The position numbers were made by a program, and so were the translations under genes. From positions 1 to 64,000 of the forward strand of contig NZ_JAAIUV010000016.1 of NCBI RefSeq assembly GCF_010975035.1: a stretch of 64,000 bases of DNA, in the 5' to 3' direction. The stretch comes from Neobacillus thermocopriae. Its GTDB lineage: Bacteria > Bacillota > Bacilli > Bacillales > Cytobacillaceae. Below are positions 1 through 8,565 of the stretch, piece by piece. Numbering within the stretch: position 1 is the stretch's first letter; each line of letters starts with the position of its first letter. The notes under the pieces were generated by a model that made no database searches, was not told the DNA's origin, and saw only the letters and a list, made by a program, of their open reading frames with translations.

Positions 1-87
1 AGCAAGCTTCTATTGGTCCGCTCGACTTGCATGTATTAGGCACGCCGCCAGCGTTCGTCCTGAGCCAGGATCAAACTCTCCAAAAAA
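1..87 (-). rRNA. 16S ribosomal RNA, 5' end only (partial)
   Basis: Read on the minus strand this contains the universal 5' start of bacterial 16S rRNA (GGAGAGTTTGATCCTGGCTC at 62-81, then the conserved ACGAACGCTGGCGGCG stretch) and runs off the left window edge in the first variable region. The mature 5' end is placed near 87 by analogy with B. subtilis. Only the first 80 or so bases are visible. It is the start of an rRNA operon transcribed leftward, downstream of two strong promoters. Confidence 0.97.
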
Positions 88-211
88 AGTTGATTAGCTC
101 ATAAAATTAACGTTGGCTTCGTTTCGAACGAAACGAATGTTGTGATTATTGACGTTTTTGGTTGTTTAGTTTTCAAAGAACAATCACTTTGCTATCAAAA
201 GCGACTTTTTA

Positions 212-240
212 AATATATCATCAACTGACTTTCTTGTCAA
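212..240 (-). promoter_or_regulatory. rRNA operon promoter P2 (sigma A)
   Basis: On the minus strand a perfect -35 TTGACA (235-240) and a -10 TATATT (212-217) are separated by exactly 17 bases. It lies about 125 bases upstream of the 16S start. The intervening leader contains the TTTGAAAACTAAAC-type stretch common in Bacillus rrn leaders, probably part of the antitermination/processing region. Confidence 0.93.
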
Positions 241-282
241 CTGTTTTTTTAAGTTGTTAATTCGTCAGCAGCGACGTTTATT

Positions 283-311
283 AATATACCAAGGTCGAAT
301 TGGAAAGTCAA
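283..311 (-). promoter_or_regulatory. rRNA operon promoter P1 (sigma A)
   Basis: On the minus strand -35 TTGACT (306-311) and -10 TATATT (283-288) have 17-base spacing. It lies 71 bases upstream of P2. Tandem promoters with near-consensus elements are the usual arrangement of Bacillus rRNA operons. Confidence 0.9.
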
Positions 312-340
312 CCTTTTAATTAAAAAAACTGAAAAAAATT

Positions 341-580
341 CTAGTTAGGGTTTAACCTTTTTCTCCCCCTCTTTCCTTTTCTCATATATTTTAAACATTC
401 ATGGGGGCTAGCAACCCTCCTAAATAAATTAAATAAAATCTTATATCTTTCTTCCATGGCTCTTTTTACAAGTTGATCAATACGTTCATCTCTTAAATCA
501 AACAAAATTTCATCCATTTCTCGTTTAATAAGGTACTCCATTTCTTTAGCCTCTTGGTCGTTAATTAAAAATCCAAGCAT
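341..580 (-). CDS. Conserved hypothetical protein, 79 aa
   Basis: A small charged protein with no signal peptide or membrane segment, rich in Glu, Lys and Arg and predicted mostly helical, ending in a basic tail (KRGRKRLNPN). A good ribosome binding site (GGAGG, 7 bases before the ATG) makes it a real gene. Its stop lies just upstream of the rRNA P1 promoter, and it is divergent from pdaB. I recall similar small proteins beside pdaB in other Bacillaceae but cannot name a function. Confidence 0.75.
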   Translation of the reverse strand: MLGFLINDQEAKEMEYLIKREMDEILFDLRDERIDQLVKRAMEERYKILFNLFRRVASPHECLKYMRKGKRGRKRLNPN

Positions 581-714
581 AAGTAACCTCCAGCAAAATA
601 TATGTTAATGTAGTTTTTTCCAATTTGTGAAATTTTATAATTCAAATCATTCATCATAATTTTTTTAAGCCAAGCATATGTTTGAGACAGGAATGTATGG
701 ACGAGGTGGGATCA

Positions 715-1467
715 ATGAAATTCTTTTATGTTGTAAATGGGAAGGCATTAAAAAGTATTACTTTAATTTTAATTGCAGCCTTTTTTACAGCTTGGTTCCT
801 CTTTATTGAAAACATTGCACAAATACCTGTTTTTTCAACAAGAGAAGGACCAAAAGCAATTTATCGAGGTGAAAAAGATCTGGCACTAACATTTAATATC
901 GGATGGGGTGATGAAAAGGCTGAGCCTATTTTAGATACTTTAAAAAAAGAAAATGTAAAATCCGCTACATTCTTTCTCTCGGGTTCTTGGGCTGAGAGAC
1001 ATCCAGATATTGTTGAGCGAATTGTTAAAGATGGATATGAGATTGGCCTTCTAGGGTATAACTATGAAGACTATTCTGAGTTAGAAGATAATAAAATTAG
1101 GAAGGATATTTTACAAGCTCAAGAAGCACTTAAAAAATTAAATGTAAAAAATATTAAGCTATTGCGTGCACCGACCGGCCATTTTGATGAAAGAACATTA
1201 AAAATAGCCAACCAATATGGGTATACAGTAGTACATTGGCGTATTGATTCAAAAGATTGGCAAAATCCAGGTGTAAAAACAATTGTAGAAAATGTTAGCA
1301 AAGCGGAAAAAGGAGATATTGTTCTGCTTCATGCATCTGACTCGGCCAAACAAACAGCAGAAGCATTGCCTCAAATTATTGATAACATTCAACAAAAAGG
1401 ATTAAAACTCGTAACCGTTTCTGAACTCATTGCAAACAGTGAAGTAAAAACAAAAGAGATAAATTAA
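715..1467 (+). CDS. pdaB: Polysaccharide deacetylase family sporulation protein PdaB
   Basis: PdaB is a forespore-expressed NodB-fold protein needed to keep spores intact late in sporulation. The start is set at the ATG at 715 because GAGGTG sits six bases upstream; in-frame starts at 682 (TTG) and 697 lack such a site. The product is 250 aa, close to the 254 aa of B. subtilis. Residues about 13-32 form one membrane anchor; the NodB domain follows ([11 protein letters not shown], then [20 protein letters not shown]). The usual TFDDGP and HxxxH metal-binding motifs are not intact: TFNIGW and [14 protein letters not shown] take their places, so classical deacetylase activity is doubtful, as in known PdaB proteins. 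It stands alone, followed by a repeat element and a terminator shared with kbaA. Confidence 0.93.
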   Translation: MKFFYVVNGKALKSITLILIAAFFTAWFLFIENIAQIPVFSTREGPKAIYRGEKDLALTFNIGWGDEKAEPILDTLKKENVKSATFFLSGSWAERHPDIVERIVKDGYEIGLLGYNYEDYSELEDNKIRKDILQAQEALKKLNVKNIKLLRAPTGHFDERTLKIANQYGYTVVHWRIDSKDWQNPGVKTIVENVSKAEKGDIVLLHASDSAKQTAEALPQIIDNIQQKGLKLVTVSELIANSEVKTKEIN

Positions 1468-1650
1468 AAAAGCGAAAGCGCCCTGTTTAGCGGCGTATGA
1501 CCTCCTCCCAAAAGCTGTCACTTTCGGTCGTGCGATGTTTATGCTATCGGAGCCTTCCTTGTGGTGGTCTCCAACTAAGATATAGGAAACACGATGAGCT
1601 TCAACTACTCTCTGTTCATAAGGTAGACAACAAAGTCTCTCACAACTTGA
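1468..1650. repeat. Intergenic repeat copy 1 (GCGAAAGC...TTAGCGGC family)
   Basis: The space after pdaB holds a stretch starting AAAAAGCGAAAGCGCCC, then TTAGCGGCGTATGAC, and about 90 bases further CTCCAACTAAGATA. The same three boxes in the same order appear at 11184-11344. It has no ORF with a ribosome binding site. I interpret it as one member of a small non-coding repeat family; the exact right boundary is uncertain. Confidence 0.6.
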
Positions 1651-1699
1651 ATGTGCAAGATGATTTTCAAAGCTGATAAAATCGTTTTTTCTTATAACA

Positions 1700-1730
1700 A
1701 AAACCGTCCGATAATTAAATGGACGGTTTT
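1700..1730. terminator. Bidirectional terminator between pdaB and kbaA
   Basis: A perfect 10-bp stem (AAAACCGTCC at 1700-1709, GGACGGTTTT at 1721-1730) with an 11-base loop, flanked by T-runs in both directions. The kbaA stop codon (1715-1717) is in the loop, so the last kbaA codons form one arm of the hairpin. Confidence 0.88.
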
Positions 1731-2395
1731 TTGTTTAATTTACGAGGTTTTTTTCCCTTATGACCGGAATGTTGAACACGCTTCTGCCTTTCTTCCTGAG
1801 ATTTTTCATTTAATTTGGGAAGAATTAAAAGTTGGTAAGCATTGCAAGCCAGTAAAGCTGCGAGCATTAAATAAAGCCAATGTGTTGAGTTTTCTCGCAG
1901 AACAGGAACCCATTCCACAATTGTAACAACAATCATAAAAAATAAAGCAGGAATAAAGGCTTGTCGATTGGTTTGTTTCACTTTCAACCATGCAGTAATA
2001 ATCCCTACAAACAACAGGATAAAGGCAGGGAATAAATAAGTCAGAACACTTTCCCCTGATTCAGCAAAATTTTCATATCGCAAATAAACTAAATCAAAAA
2101 GGGCAAATAAAATAAGAACGACTTGAACACCATTCCATAATGAAGGCGATTTAAAAATTCCTAATCCAAATCGATGGATGGTTAAATAAGAAAAAAAGCC
2201 CATTTGACTGATAACACTAATTAAAAACCCCATAAATATTAGCCATACGATGGCAGAAATCATATCAAGAAGTTGAAATTCAACAAAATACTGCTGTAAT
2301 TCACTCCAGCGAACAATTAATCCTACAATCGCTGTAGTGAGCCCGCCAACTAAGGATGTGGTCAAAAACAGTTTTACCCAATTGCGGCTTGTCAC
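1715..2395 (-). CDS. kbaA: KinB-signalling pathway activation protein KbaA
   Basis: KbaA is an integral membrane protein that helps activate the sporulation kinase KinB, feeding the Spo0A phosphorelay. The sequence shows about six hydrophobic segments and a basic C-terminal tail (residues about 195-226) that is longer than I recall for B. subtilis (198 aa in total). The start is a GTG at 2395, since GGAGG lies eight bases upstream; an ATG at 2428 in the same frame would place that site inside the gene. The product is 226 aa. It is divergent from gerD, as in B. subtilis. Its stop codon is in the terminator loop. Confidence 0.9.
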   Translation of the reverse strand: MTSRNWVKLFLTTSLVGGLTTAIVGLIVRWSELQQYFVEFQLLDMISAIVWLIFMGFLISVISQMGFFSYLTIHRFGLGIFKSPSLWNGVQVVLILFALFDLVYLRYENFAESGESVLTYLFPAFILLFVGIITAWLKVKQTNRQAFIPALFFMIVVTIVEWVPVLRENSTHWLYLMLAALLACNAYQLLILPKLNEKSQEERQKRVQHSGHKGKKPRKLNKKPSI

Positions 2396-2542
2396 ACTAT
2401 AAACCTCCAAAGCAAGATTAAATACCATTATGATTGTACCAATCCCTATATAAAAAATCTATAAAATGAAGGAACTACGAATAATCTTTATGAAATTTCT
2501 TCATCATAACATTAAGGATTTATATCTGAAAGGAGCTTAAAC

Positions 2543-3133
2543 ATGAATGGAAAAAGAACGGCGCTCCTCCTATCCGCCCTACTTTTATTAGCAAGTTGTG
2601 CTCCTGCGGAGTCAGGAAATGGAGGGCAAGTTGATTATGAACAAACTAAAAAAATGGTAGTCGATATTCTTAAGACCGATGATGGGAAGAAAGCAATCAA
2701 AGAAGTTATGTCTGATGATAAAATGAAGGAAAGTTTAGTTATGGACCAACAGGTTGTCGCCACAACTATTGAACAAACGCTTACTTCTGATAAAGCAACA
2801 GAGTTTTGGAAAAAAGCTTTTAGTGACCCCAAATTTGCTAAAAGCGTTGCTAAAAATATGAAAGAAGAAAATGAAAAGCTATTAAAAGAATTAATGAATG
2901 ACCCTGAATATCGAGGAATGATGATTGAAGTATTTAAAGAACCTGAAATTCAGAAGGAACTGACAGATGCTTTAAAAAGTAAGGAATATCGCGAACATCT
3001 GCAAAAGGTAATAACCGAGACTGTTGATAGTCCGCTTTTTAAAGCAAAAATTGAGGAACTACTTTTAAAAGCTGCCTCAGAAGCATCTAAAAATGAGAAA
3101 GAGAAAAAAGAAGGTGAAGAACAAGAAAGCTAA
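2543..3133 (+). CDS. gerD: Spore germination lipoprotein GerD
   Basis: GerD is an inner-spore-membrane lipoprotein that clusters nutrient germinant receptors into the germinosome. The N-terminus is a lipoprotein signal (hydrophobic residues 7-17, lipobox LASC with Cys19). The remainder is very rich in Lys and Glu with long predicted helices, fitting the rod-like GerD trimer, and ends in a Lys/Glu tail. It has 196 aa. GAAAGGAG precedes the ATG. It is flanked by kbaA and salA in the B. subtilis order and ends in a terminator shared with salA. Expression by sigma G is known for the family; I did not find a convincing sigma G promoter by eye. Confidence 0.94.
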   Translation: MNGKRTALLLSALLLLASCAPAESGNGGQVDYEQTKKMVVDILKTDDGKKAIKEVMSDDKMKESLVMDQQVVATTIEQTLTSDKATEFWKKAFSDPKFAKSVAKNMKEENEKLLKELMNDPEYRGMMIEVFKEPEIQKELTDALKSKEYREHLQKVITETVDSPLFKAKIEELLLKAASEASKNEKEKKEGEEQES

Positions 3134-3173
3134 AGCAGTTACTCCTTCACCCTGTTATGTGGAAAATATGCAT

Positions 3174-3206
3174 AAAAAACCTCTTCCTAAATGGAAGAGG
3201 TTTTTT
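3174..3206. terminator. Bidirectional terminator between gerD and salA
   Basis: A perfect 14-bp stem: AAAAAACCTCTTCC (3174-3187), loop TAAAT, GGAAGAGGTTTTTT (3193-3206). T-runs on both strands serve the convergent genes gerD (ends 3133) and salA (ends 3209). Confidence 0.95.
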
Positions 3207-3208
3207 CG

Positions 3209-4261
3209 TTATTTTTTTAAACGTCCGACTACTTTTTCTGCAATATCTAAATATAATTTCCCAAGTGGATGATCTTCTTGATAAACAGATGGTGCAAAGT
3301 CTTCATCATTCCAGTCTGGTTGGTTCAGTGGTAGACGTCCAAGGACTTCAGTATTTAGTTCTTCGGCAAGCTTATCTCCACCGCCGCGGCCAAATACATA
3401 TTCCTTTTCTCCAGTTAATTTACTTTCAAAGTATGCCATATTTTCAATAACGCCCAATACTTCGTGATCTGTTTTCACAGCCATGGCGCCTGCACGAGCA
3501 GCTACGAAAGCAGCTGTTGGATGAGGAGTTGTTACAATAATTTCCTTACATGACGGCAACATACTGTGAACATCCAGAGCAATATCGCCTGTTCCTGGCG
3601 GTAAGTCTAAAAGTAAATAATCGATTTCGCCCCATTCGACTTCATGAAAGAAGCTGTTTAGCATTTTTCCTAACATAGGACCACGCCAAATGATTGGGGA
3701 ATTATCTTCAACAAAAAAGCCCATAGAGATTACTTGAACACCAAAGCGCTCCACAGGAATAATCTTTTCGCCACGAACAACGGGACGTTTCGTAATTCCC
3801 ATCATATCTGGTACACTAAAACCATAAATATCTGCATCAATCAAACCGACCTTTTTACCAAGTCGTGCCAATGCAACAGCAAGGTTTACCGATACAGTTG
3901 ATTTTCCTACTCCTCCTTTTCCGCTGGCAATCGCTATGAAGGTTGTGTTTTTAGAGTTCAGAAGATTTTCCTCCTTTTCAGGCTCCGCATGCCGATGCGC
4001 TGCTAGAACCTCATCTGAGAGTTGAGAAAATCGAATACCGACAGTTGTCGCCCCAGCCTCCTTTAATAAATTGACAATTTGAGTTTGCAACTGTAGCTGT
4101 TCACTTGTCCCAGTCCGAGCAATTCCTATTTTTACACTGACATGATTCTTTTCTTCTTTTATCTTAATTTCTTCTATTGCATCTAATTCAGCTAACGATT
4201 TATGTAAAAATGGCTCTTTAAGACTTCCGAGAATCTCACGTACACTGCTTTCTGTTAACAT
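3209..4261 (-). CDS. salA: Mrp/ApbC-family P-loop ATPase SalA
   Basis: SalA is the Bacillus member of the Mrp/NBP35 ATPase family; in B. subtilis it represses scoC and so raises exoprotease production. Residues about 1-85 form the DUF59-type N-terminal domain. The Walker A deviant motif GKGGVGKS is at 114-121, followed by DADIYGFSVPDMMG and LLDLPPGTGD. The CxxC iron-sulfur motif of general Mrp proteins is absent (ENMAYFESKLTGEKEYVFG has no Cys), which fits SalA rather than an Fe-S carrier. The ATG at 4261 has GCGAGGTG eight bases upstream and gives 350 aa (B. subtilis 352), so the longer in-frame extension is not used. It lies between gerD and cwlD as in B. subtilis. Confidence 0.94.
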   Translation of the reverse strand: MLTESSVREILGSLKEPFLHKSLAELDAIEEIKIKEEKNHVSVKIGIARTGTSEQLQLQTQIVNLLKEAGATTVGIRFSQLSDEVLAAHRHAEPEKEENLLNSKNTTFIAIASGKGGVGKSTVSVNLAVALARLGKKVGLIDADIYGFSVPDMMGITKRPVVRGEKIIPVERFGVQVISMGFFVEDNSPIIWRGPMLGKMLNSFFHEVEWGEIDYLLLDLPPGTGDIALDVHSMLPSCKEIIVTTPHPTAAFVAARAGAMAVKTDHEVLGVIENMAYFESKLTGEKEYVFGRGGGDKLAEELNTEVLGRLPLNQPDWNDEDFAPSVYQEDHPLGKLYLDIAEKVVGRLKK

Positions 4262-4375
4262 TGCAAAAACACCTCGCCTCATTGAATTCGTTTCCATATT
4301 TAAGTATACCATAAGTCGGCATAGATACAGTTATTTGAATCACACCAAAATCATCGACGTACCTTCCTAGAAAAC

Positions 4376-4420
4376 GGAGAACCATTCGATGTTGGCCTGA
4401 TCGTATAGAAGAGTAAAAGC
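4376..4420. repeat. Degenerate fragment of the intergenic repeat (copy 3)
   Basis: Upstream of salA, the stretch GAGAACCATTCGATGTTGGC followed by TGATCGTATAGAAG resembles the middle of the copy at 11184-11344 (GAAGAACC, then ATTCGATGTTGACTTATCGT, then GAAGA). Only this part is recognisable, so it is probably a decayed fragment. Confidence 0.45.
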
Positions 4421-4481
4421 GATTATTGATAATGATTTGTACTAGACCCTTTTTTTAAAGTCAAAATAAAATTTCTTCCCC

Positions 4482-4512
4482 TAAAAAAATGGAAGGCACT
4501 ACTACCTTCCAT
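4482..4512 (-). terminator. Terminator after cwlD
   Basis: On the minus strand, ATGGAAGG (complement of 4505-4512), an 8-base loop and CCTTCCAT (complement of 4489-4496) are followed by seven T residues, just past the cwlD stop codon at 4516. Confidence 0.9.
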
Positions 4513-4515
4513 CCT

Positions 4516-5238
4516 TTAATCGGTTTCTTTTAATTCCTTTTCATTTGTAAAATATCGCAAAATCCCTTTATAAATGGAGGCTGCAACTTTTTCCTGATAC
4601 TCTTTCTTTTTCAAATTTTCTCTTTCCGTAGGATTAGACAAAAAACCAACCTCTACCAATACCCCTGGCTTTTTCGCATGTTTTAAAATGTAAACTTCAT
4701 TAATCGGTTTAGCTTTCCGATGAGTGTTCTCAAGATTTTTTCTTAATTCATCTTGGATAAATTTAGCCGCTCGAGCATTTTCCTTATGATGAGGGGCATA
4801 AAATGTTTGAGCTCCACTCCAGCGTGAGGAAGGAATGGCATTTAAATGAATGCTAACAAAAAAATCGTTTTCTTTATTATTAATCATTTGCAGCCTCTTT
4901 TTTAAATCTTCCACTTTTCTTCTGCTATAGCCTCTTGTATCAGGATCAGCCAAATCCGTATCCGTTTCCCTTGTCATCACCACAAGAGCACCTTGTTCTT
5001 GCAAATAATCTCTAACCATTAAAGTAATAGATAAGGCGATGTCTTTTTCAAGCGTTTTACCAGAACCCGCTCCGCCGTCGGGTCCGCCATGCCCTGCATC
5101 CAATAAAATAATTTTTCCTGACAATGGAAGATTCCAGGATTCCCAAGAGTCATTTTCAGTAAAGTCATATTGCAAAATCAGAAATAATACCAACAAACCA
5201 GCCGAAAATAAGATGATTTTTAATCTGCTATTTAACAC
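4516..5238 (-). CDS. cwlD: N-acetylmuramoyl-L-alanine amidase CwlD
   Basis: CwlD removes the peptide from muramic acid in the spore cortex; with PdaA this yields muramic-delta-lactam, the mark recognised by germination-specific lytic enzymes. It has one N-terminal membrane/signal segment (residues 6-23) and an Amidase_3 domain. Zinc ligands are visible: His50 in LDAGHGG, Glu64 in KTLEKD, a His in VSIHLNA, and the catalytic Glu in LVEVGFLSN. At 240 aa it matches B. subtilis (237 aa). It starts with GTG at 5238 behind a GGAAGGAA site. Upstream lies ybaK. The terminator at 4482 separates it from salA. Confidence 0.95.
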   Translation of the reverse strand: MLNSRLKIILFSAGLLVLFLILQYDFTENDSWESWNLPLSGKIILLDAGHGGPDGGAGSGKTLEKDIALSITLMVRDYLQEQGALVVMTRETDTDLADPDTRGYSRRKVEDLKKRLQMINNKENDFFVSIHLNAIPSSRWSGAQTFYAPHHKENARAAKFIQDELRKNLENTHRKAKPINEVYILKHAKKPGVLVEVGFLSNPTERENLKKKEYQEKVAASIYKGILRYFTNEKELKETD

Positions 5239-5358
5239 CCCAAATCATTCCTTCCCGCTCGTCCCTGTTCAATAAACTATATGGGACAAGGAAAATTTTT
5301 AGAACAGAAAGAAATGAATGAGGAGATAGACAATTATCTCATGTCAACCTTATTTTAG

Positions 5359-5802
5359 TTAATGAAGACGAAGCTTGTATCGTCGATAGCCTTTTTCATA
5401 TCCTTCTCTCCACCAAACTTGAACATATTGTTCACAAAGATAATACAAGGATTCACTCATAACCCCTTCCTCCCCATTGCCCCAATATAATAAAAAATTG
5501 AATAACGTATCCACTAAATGCTTTTCTTCTTTATAACAGCGCATACGAACGGACTCTATATCTTCCCCATAATAGCCAAATTTGCTAAACTTTGCCCCTA
5601 ACAAATAAGCTTCAAGGGCAACATCATAACAAGCTTCTTCCATTCCTGTATTGATAATGAAAGCGGAAGAGATTCTTGTTGAACCAAAATACTGTTTTAC
5701 CCGTTCTTTCAATGTCTGGATTGATAAATCCCGTAGAACAGATCGTTCGTATTTAATTTGCTTTTCACGTCTTTTCTCTTTAAAGGTTGTTATCACAGTC
5801 AC
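5359..5802 (-). CDS. ybaK: YbaK family protein (DUF2521)
   Basis: A 147-aa soluble protein of unknown function, typical of the YbaK family next to cwlD in Bacillus. The N-terminus is basic (FKEKRREKQIKYERSVLRDL) and the C-terminal part is rich in aromatic residues (YLCEQYVQVWWREGYEKGYR). No signal peptide or catalytic motif is visible. The start is GTG at 5802 behind AGAGGTGA. In B. subtilis ybaJ and then rpsI precede it; here an accessory block of about 16 kb takes that place. Confidence 0.88.
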   Translation of the reverse strand: MTVITTFKEKRREKQIKYERSVLRDLSIQTLKERVKQYFGSTRISSAFIINTGMEEACYDVALEAYLLGAKFSKFGYYGEDIESVRMRCYKEEKHLVDTLFNFLLYWGNGEEGVMSESLYYLCEQYVQVWWREGYEKGYRRYKLRLH

Positions 5803-5956
5803 TTTCTTTCACCTCTTAGGACTATTCTTTATCCCCCATTGATAAGAAATACAAAGACCAAATGGTTTTCAATTGCCAATTTTTATCCCCTACTATTTCT
5901 TTCAATGAAAAAAACATAATTATTCCAGATTAGGTAAAGATAAAATAAAAGGTTTA

Positions 5957-7459
5957 ATGGCGGTGATGGAAATGAGGTGGCTTTTTAAGCAACAAAAAAA
6001 AGAGGGAAAAAAAGCGGAAACAGAACAATACCTAAAGAAATCTCAAGATTATACACAAGTATCCTATATAAATCAGGTAACAAACAAAAAATTTACGATA
6101 TCTTTTATTACAACACTAATTGATGAGAGTATTCTCCAGAATGATGCTCTTCCATTTTTGTTGGAAAAACCGCTCGAAAACATTGAGGATGTAAAAAAAA
6201 TCGTTGCTATTGCGGATGTACAAATTAGCAACGATGAAAGTGAGATTGAACAAAAATTATTTAACGGCTATGTATTAGTAACCCTAGAATCAGATAATTC
6301 CAACTTTGCTTTTTTAGCCGCCCAAAAAGAGATCGTCCGAAACATTACAACACCTGAGATAGAATTTAGTGTTATCGGACCAAAGGAAGCATTTGTAGAG
6401 TCCCTTGATCAAAACATTAATCTTCTTCGAAAACGGCTTCCTGTAAAAGAGCTTATAAAAAAAGAAGTAACACTTGGTACCATATCAAAAACAAAAGTCG
6501 CCATTTTATATCTTGAAAATATCGCAAATCCTGAGAATGTTCAAACCTTGATGGAACGAATCAAAAATGTAGAATTCGATGCCATTACCGATAGTTCTTA
6601 TATTGTTCAGCTCATCTCAGATAATAAAAACTCTCCGTTTCCACAACTTTTAGATACGGAGCGACCAGATCGAGTAGCTGCTGTACTGGCAGAGGGGAAA
6701 ATTGCGATTATTGTGGATGGATCTCCACATGCTTTAATTACCCCTACCACATTGGTTGAATTTTTTAGTTCTTTTGAGGACTATTTCCTTAACTGGATTT
6801 TATCGTCCTTTTTTCGCTTAATTAGGCTTTTTGCCGTTGCATTTTCCATATTAATTACGCCGATTTATGTGGCCACATTATCTTATCATTACGAGTTAAT
6901 CCCAAAGGATTTATTAAATACTCTGGTGACCTCACGTCGGGAAATACCGCTACCACCTATTTTAGAAGCCCTTTTTCTTGAGCTCACAATTGAATTGCTG
7001 CGGGAAGCAGGGGCTCGCTTACCCACAAAAGTCGGCCAGACCATTGGTATCGTTGGAGGGATCGTAATTGGTACCGCTTCCGTAGAAGCGGGGCTAACCA
7101 GTAATGTCCTCTTAATTATTGTTGCTTTAGCAGCACTAGCGTCATTTACCACACCTGTCTATAAAATGGGTAATGCTATTCGTTTATTGCGCTTTCCCTT
7201 TTTGCTTTTTGCCGAACTTTGGGGGCTTTTGGGAATATTAATTTGTTTTAGTTTTTTACTCACTCACTTGATTAGGCTAACTTCACTCAATCGTCCATTT
7301 TTAGAGCCATTATTTCCACCAAGAGTGACGGATATGAAGGATGCGCTTATTAGGCTCCCATTTAATAAGCAATCTCGAAGGCCACAATTTATGAGGACAA
7401 AGTTCCCTTTTCGTCATACATCAGGTACTAACAATCAAAACAAAGATATAGACGAATAG
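5957..7459 (+). CDS. Spore germination receptor A subunit (GerA family)
   Basis: This is the A subunit of a nutrient germinant receptor, which sits in the inner spore membrane with B and C subunits and triggers germination; A subunits form a ligand-gated channel. The product is 500 aa. Residues about 30-240 form the hydrophilic N-terminal domain (SFITTLIDESIL, VILVDGSPHALITPTTLVEF-type region). Membrane segments follow (about 270-430), with the family signature LLREAGARLP near residue 353. The C-terminal 50 residues are basic and soluble. The first of several in-frame starts (5957, 5966, 5972) was used; ribosome-binding evidence does not separate them. It leads a three-gene operon (A, B, C). 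The substrate cannot be inferred. Confidence 0.94.
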   Translation: MAVMEMRWLFKQQKKEGKKAETEQYLKKSQDYTQVSYINQVTNKKFTISFITTLIDESILQNDALPFLLEKPLENIEDVKKIVAIADVQISNDESEIEQKLFNGYVLVTLESDNSNFAFLAAQKEIVRNITTPEIEFSVIGPKEAFVESLDQNINLLRKRLPVKELIKKEVTLGTISKTKVAILYLENIANPENVQTLMERIKNVEFDAITDSSYIVQLISDNKNSPFPQLLDTERPDRVAAVLAEGKIAIIVDGSPHALITPTTLVEFFSSFEDYFLNWILSSFFRLIRLFAVAFSILITPIYVATLSYHYELIPKDLLNTLVTSRREIPLPPILEALFLELTIELLREAGARLPTKVGQTIGIVGGIVIGTASVEAGLTSNVLLIIVALAALASFTTPVYKMGNAIRLLRFPFLLFAELWGLLGILICFSFLLTHLIRLTSLNRPFLEPLFPPRVTDMKDALIRLPFNKQSRRPQFMRTKFPFRHTSGTNNQNKDIDE

Positions 7460-7476
7460 TTTACGGAGGAATAAAC

Positions 7477-8565
7477 ATGGAACAATTAGTGCCTGAAAAA
7501 GGAAAAATTTCACCCTTTTTAGTATTTTTTCTACTCCATACCATGCAAGTAGGGATTGGAGTACTTGGATTTCAGAGAATTATTGCAAAATATGCAGGGT
7601 ATGATGCATGGATTTCCGTTTTGGTTACGGGTTTGAGTATCCATATTATTCTTTGGATGATGTATAAAATAGGTGAAACCACTAACGGAGACATGTTATC
7701 AGCCCATACATTTGTGTTTGGAAAAAAACTTGGCAAAATATTGACTTTCCCATTTATATTTTATTTCACCCTTGTGGCTGTCACTATACTTAGAACTTTT
7801 ATAGAGGTAATACAAGTATGGATGTTTCCTGACCTTAATACCTTTTGGTATTCTCTTGCTTATTGTATCTTGGCCATTTATATCATTTTTGGAGGCTTTA
7901 GAACCGTAGCAGGTATTGCCTTTTTTGGGGTTATTCTCCCACTTTATTTAAATTTTATCTTTTTATTCACTTTACCTTATACGGATTTTAAAAACTTATT
8001 ACCCATTTTTGATCATTCTGTAAAAGACTTATTAATGTCCGGATATAAAATGTCATTAACCTATCTTGGTTATGAAATTTTGTTATTTCTTTATCCTTAT
8101 ATTAAAGATCCACAACGTTCAAAAAAATGGGCCCATCTTGGTATCTTATATACTACTTTTTTGTATACATTAATCACCATTATTACCTTTGCCTATTTTT
8201 CAGAAGGTCAACTTCAAAAACATGTTTGGCCTACGCTAACGATGTGGAAAGCGGTACATATGCCGTTTGTGGAAAGATTTGAGTATATAGGAATTGCCAA
8301 TTGGAATATTATCATTCTTCCTAACTTTTGCATTGCACTATGGTGTGCCAGTCGCCTTTTAAAAAGAGTGGTACATTTAAAACAAAAAAAGGGGATCCTC
8401 CTCATTTCCTTTGCCTGTCTGATTGCCATTAATTTTTTTAAAACACGTGAACAAATTAATAAATTAGGTGATTATACCGGTCTAATTGCGTTTTTTTTAA
8501 ATTTCGGATACATCCCTTTTCTCTTTTGTCTAGTCTTACTTGTTAAAAAGGTGAAAAAGAAATGA
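7477..8565 (+). CDS. Spore germination receptor B subunit (GerB family permease)
   Basis: The B subunit of GerA-type receptors is related to APC amino acid transporters and is thought to bind the germinant. The 362-aa product is almost entirely hydrophobic with about ten membrane segments and begins with the family-typical short soluble start before FLVFFLLHTMQVGIGVLG. GGAGG sits eight bases before the ATG. It lies 17 bases after the A subunit and overlaps the C subunit by four bases (ATGA), so all three are translated from one mRNA. Confidence 0.94.
   Translation: MEQLVPEKGKISPFLVFFLLHTMQVGIGVLGFQRIIAKYAGYDAWISVLVTGLSIHIILWMMYKIGETTNGDMLSAHTFVFGKKLGKILTFPFIFYFTLVAVTILRTFIEVIQVWMFPDLNTFWYSLAYCILAIYIIFGGFRTVAGIAFFGVILPLYLNFIFLFTLPYTDFKNLLPIFDHSVKDLLMSGYKMSLTYLGYEILLFLYPYIKDPQRSKKWAHLGILYTTFLYTLITIITFAYFSEGQLQKHVWPTLTMWKAVHMPFVERFEYIGIANWNIIILPNFCIALWCASRLLKRVVHLKQKKGILLISFACLIAINFFKTREQINKLGDYTGLIAFFLNFGYIPFLFCLVLLVKKVKKK

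Noticed and set aside
1651..1926. A 91-aa plus-strand ORF
   Set aside because: It spans the bidirectional terminator and antisense kbaA; no ribosome binding site.
5857..5956. Sigma G promoter before the ger operon
   Set aside because: Sigma G-like words (TGAAAA, CAGATTA) are present but at the wrong spacing; not strong enough to report.
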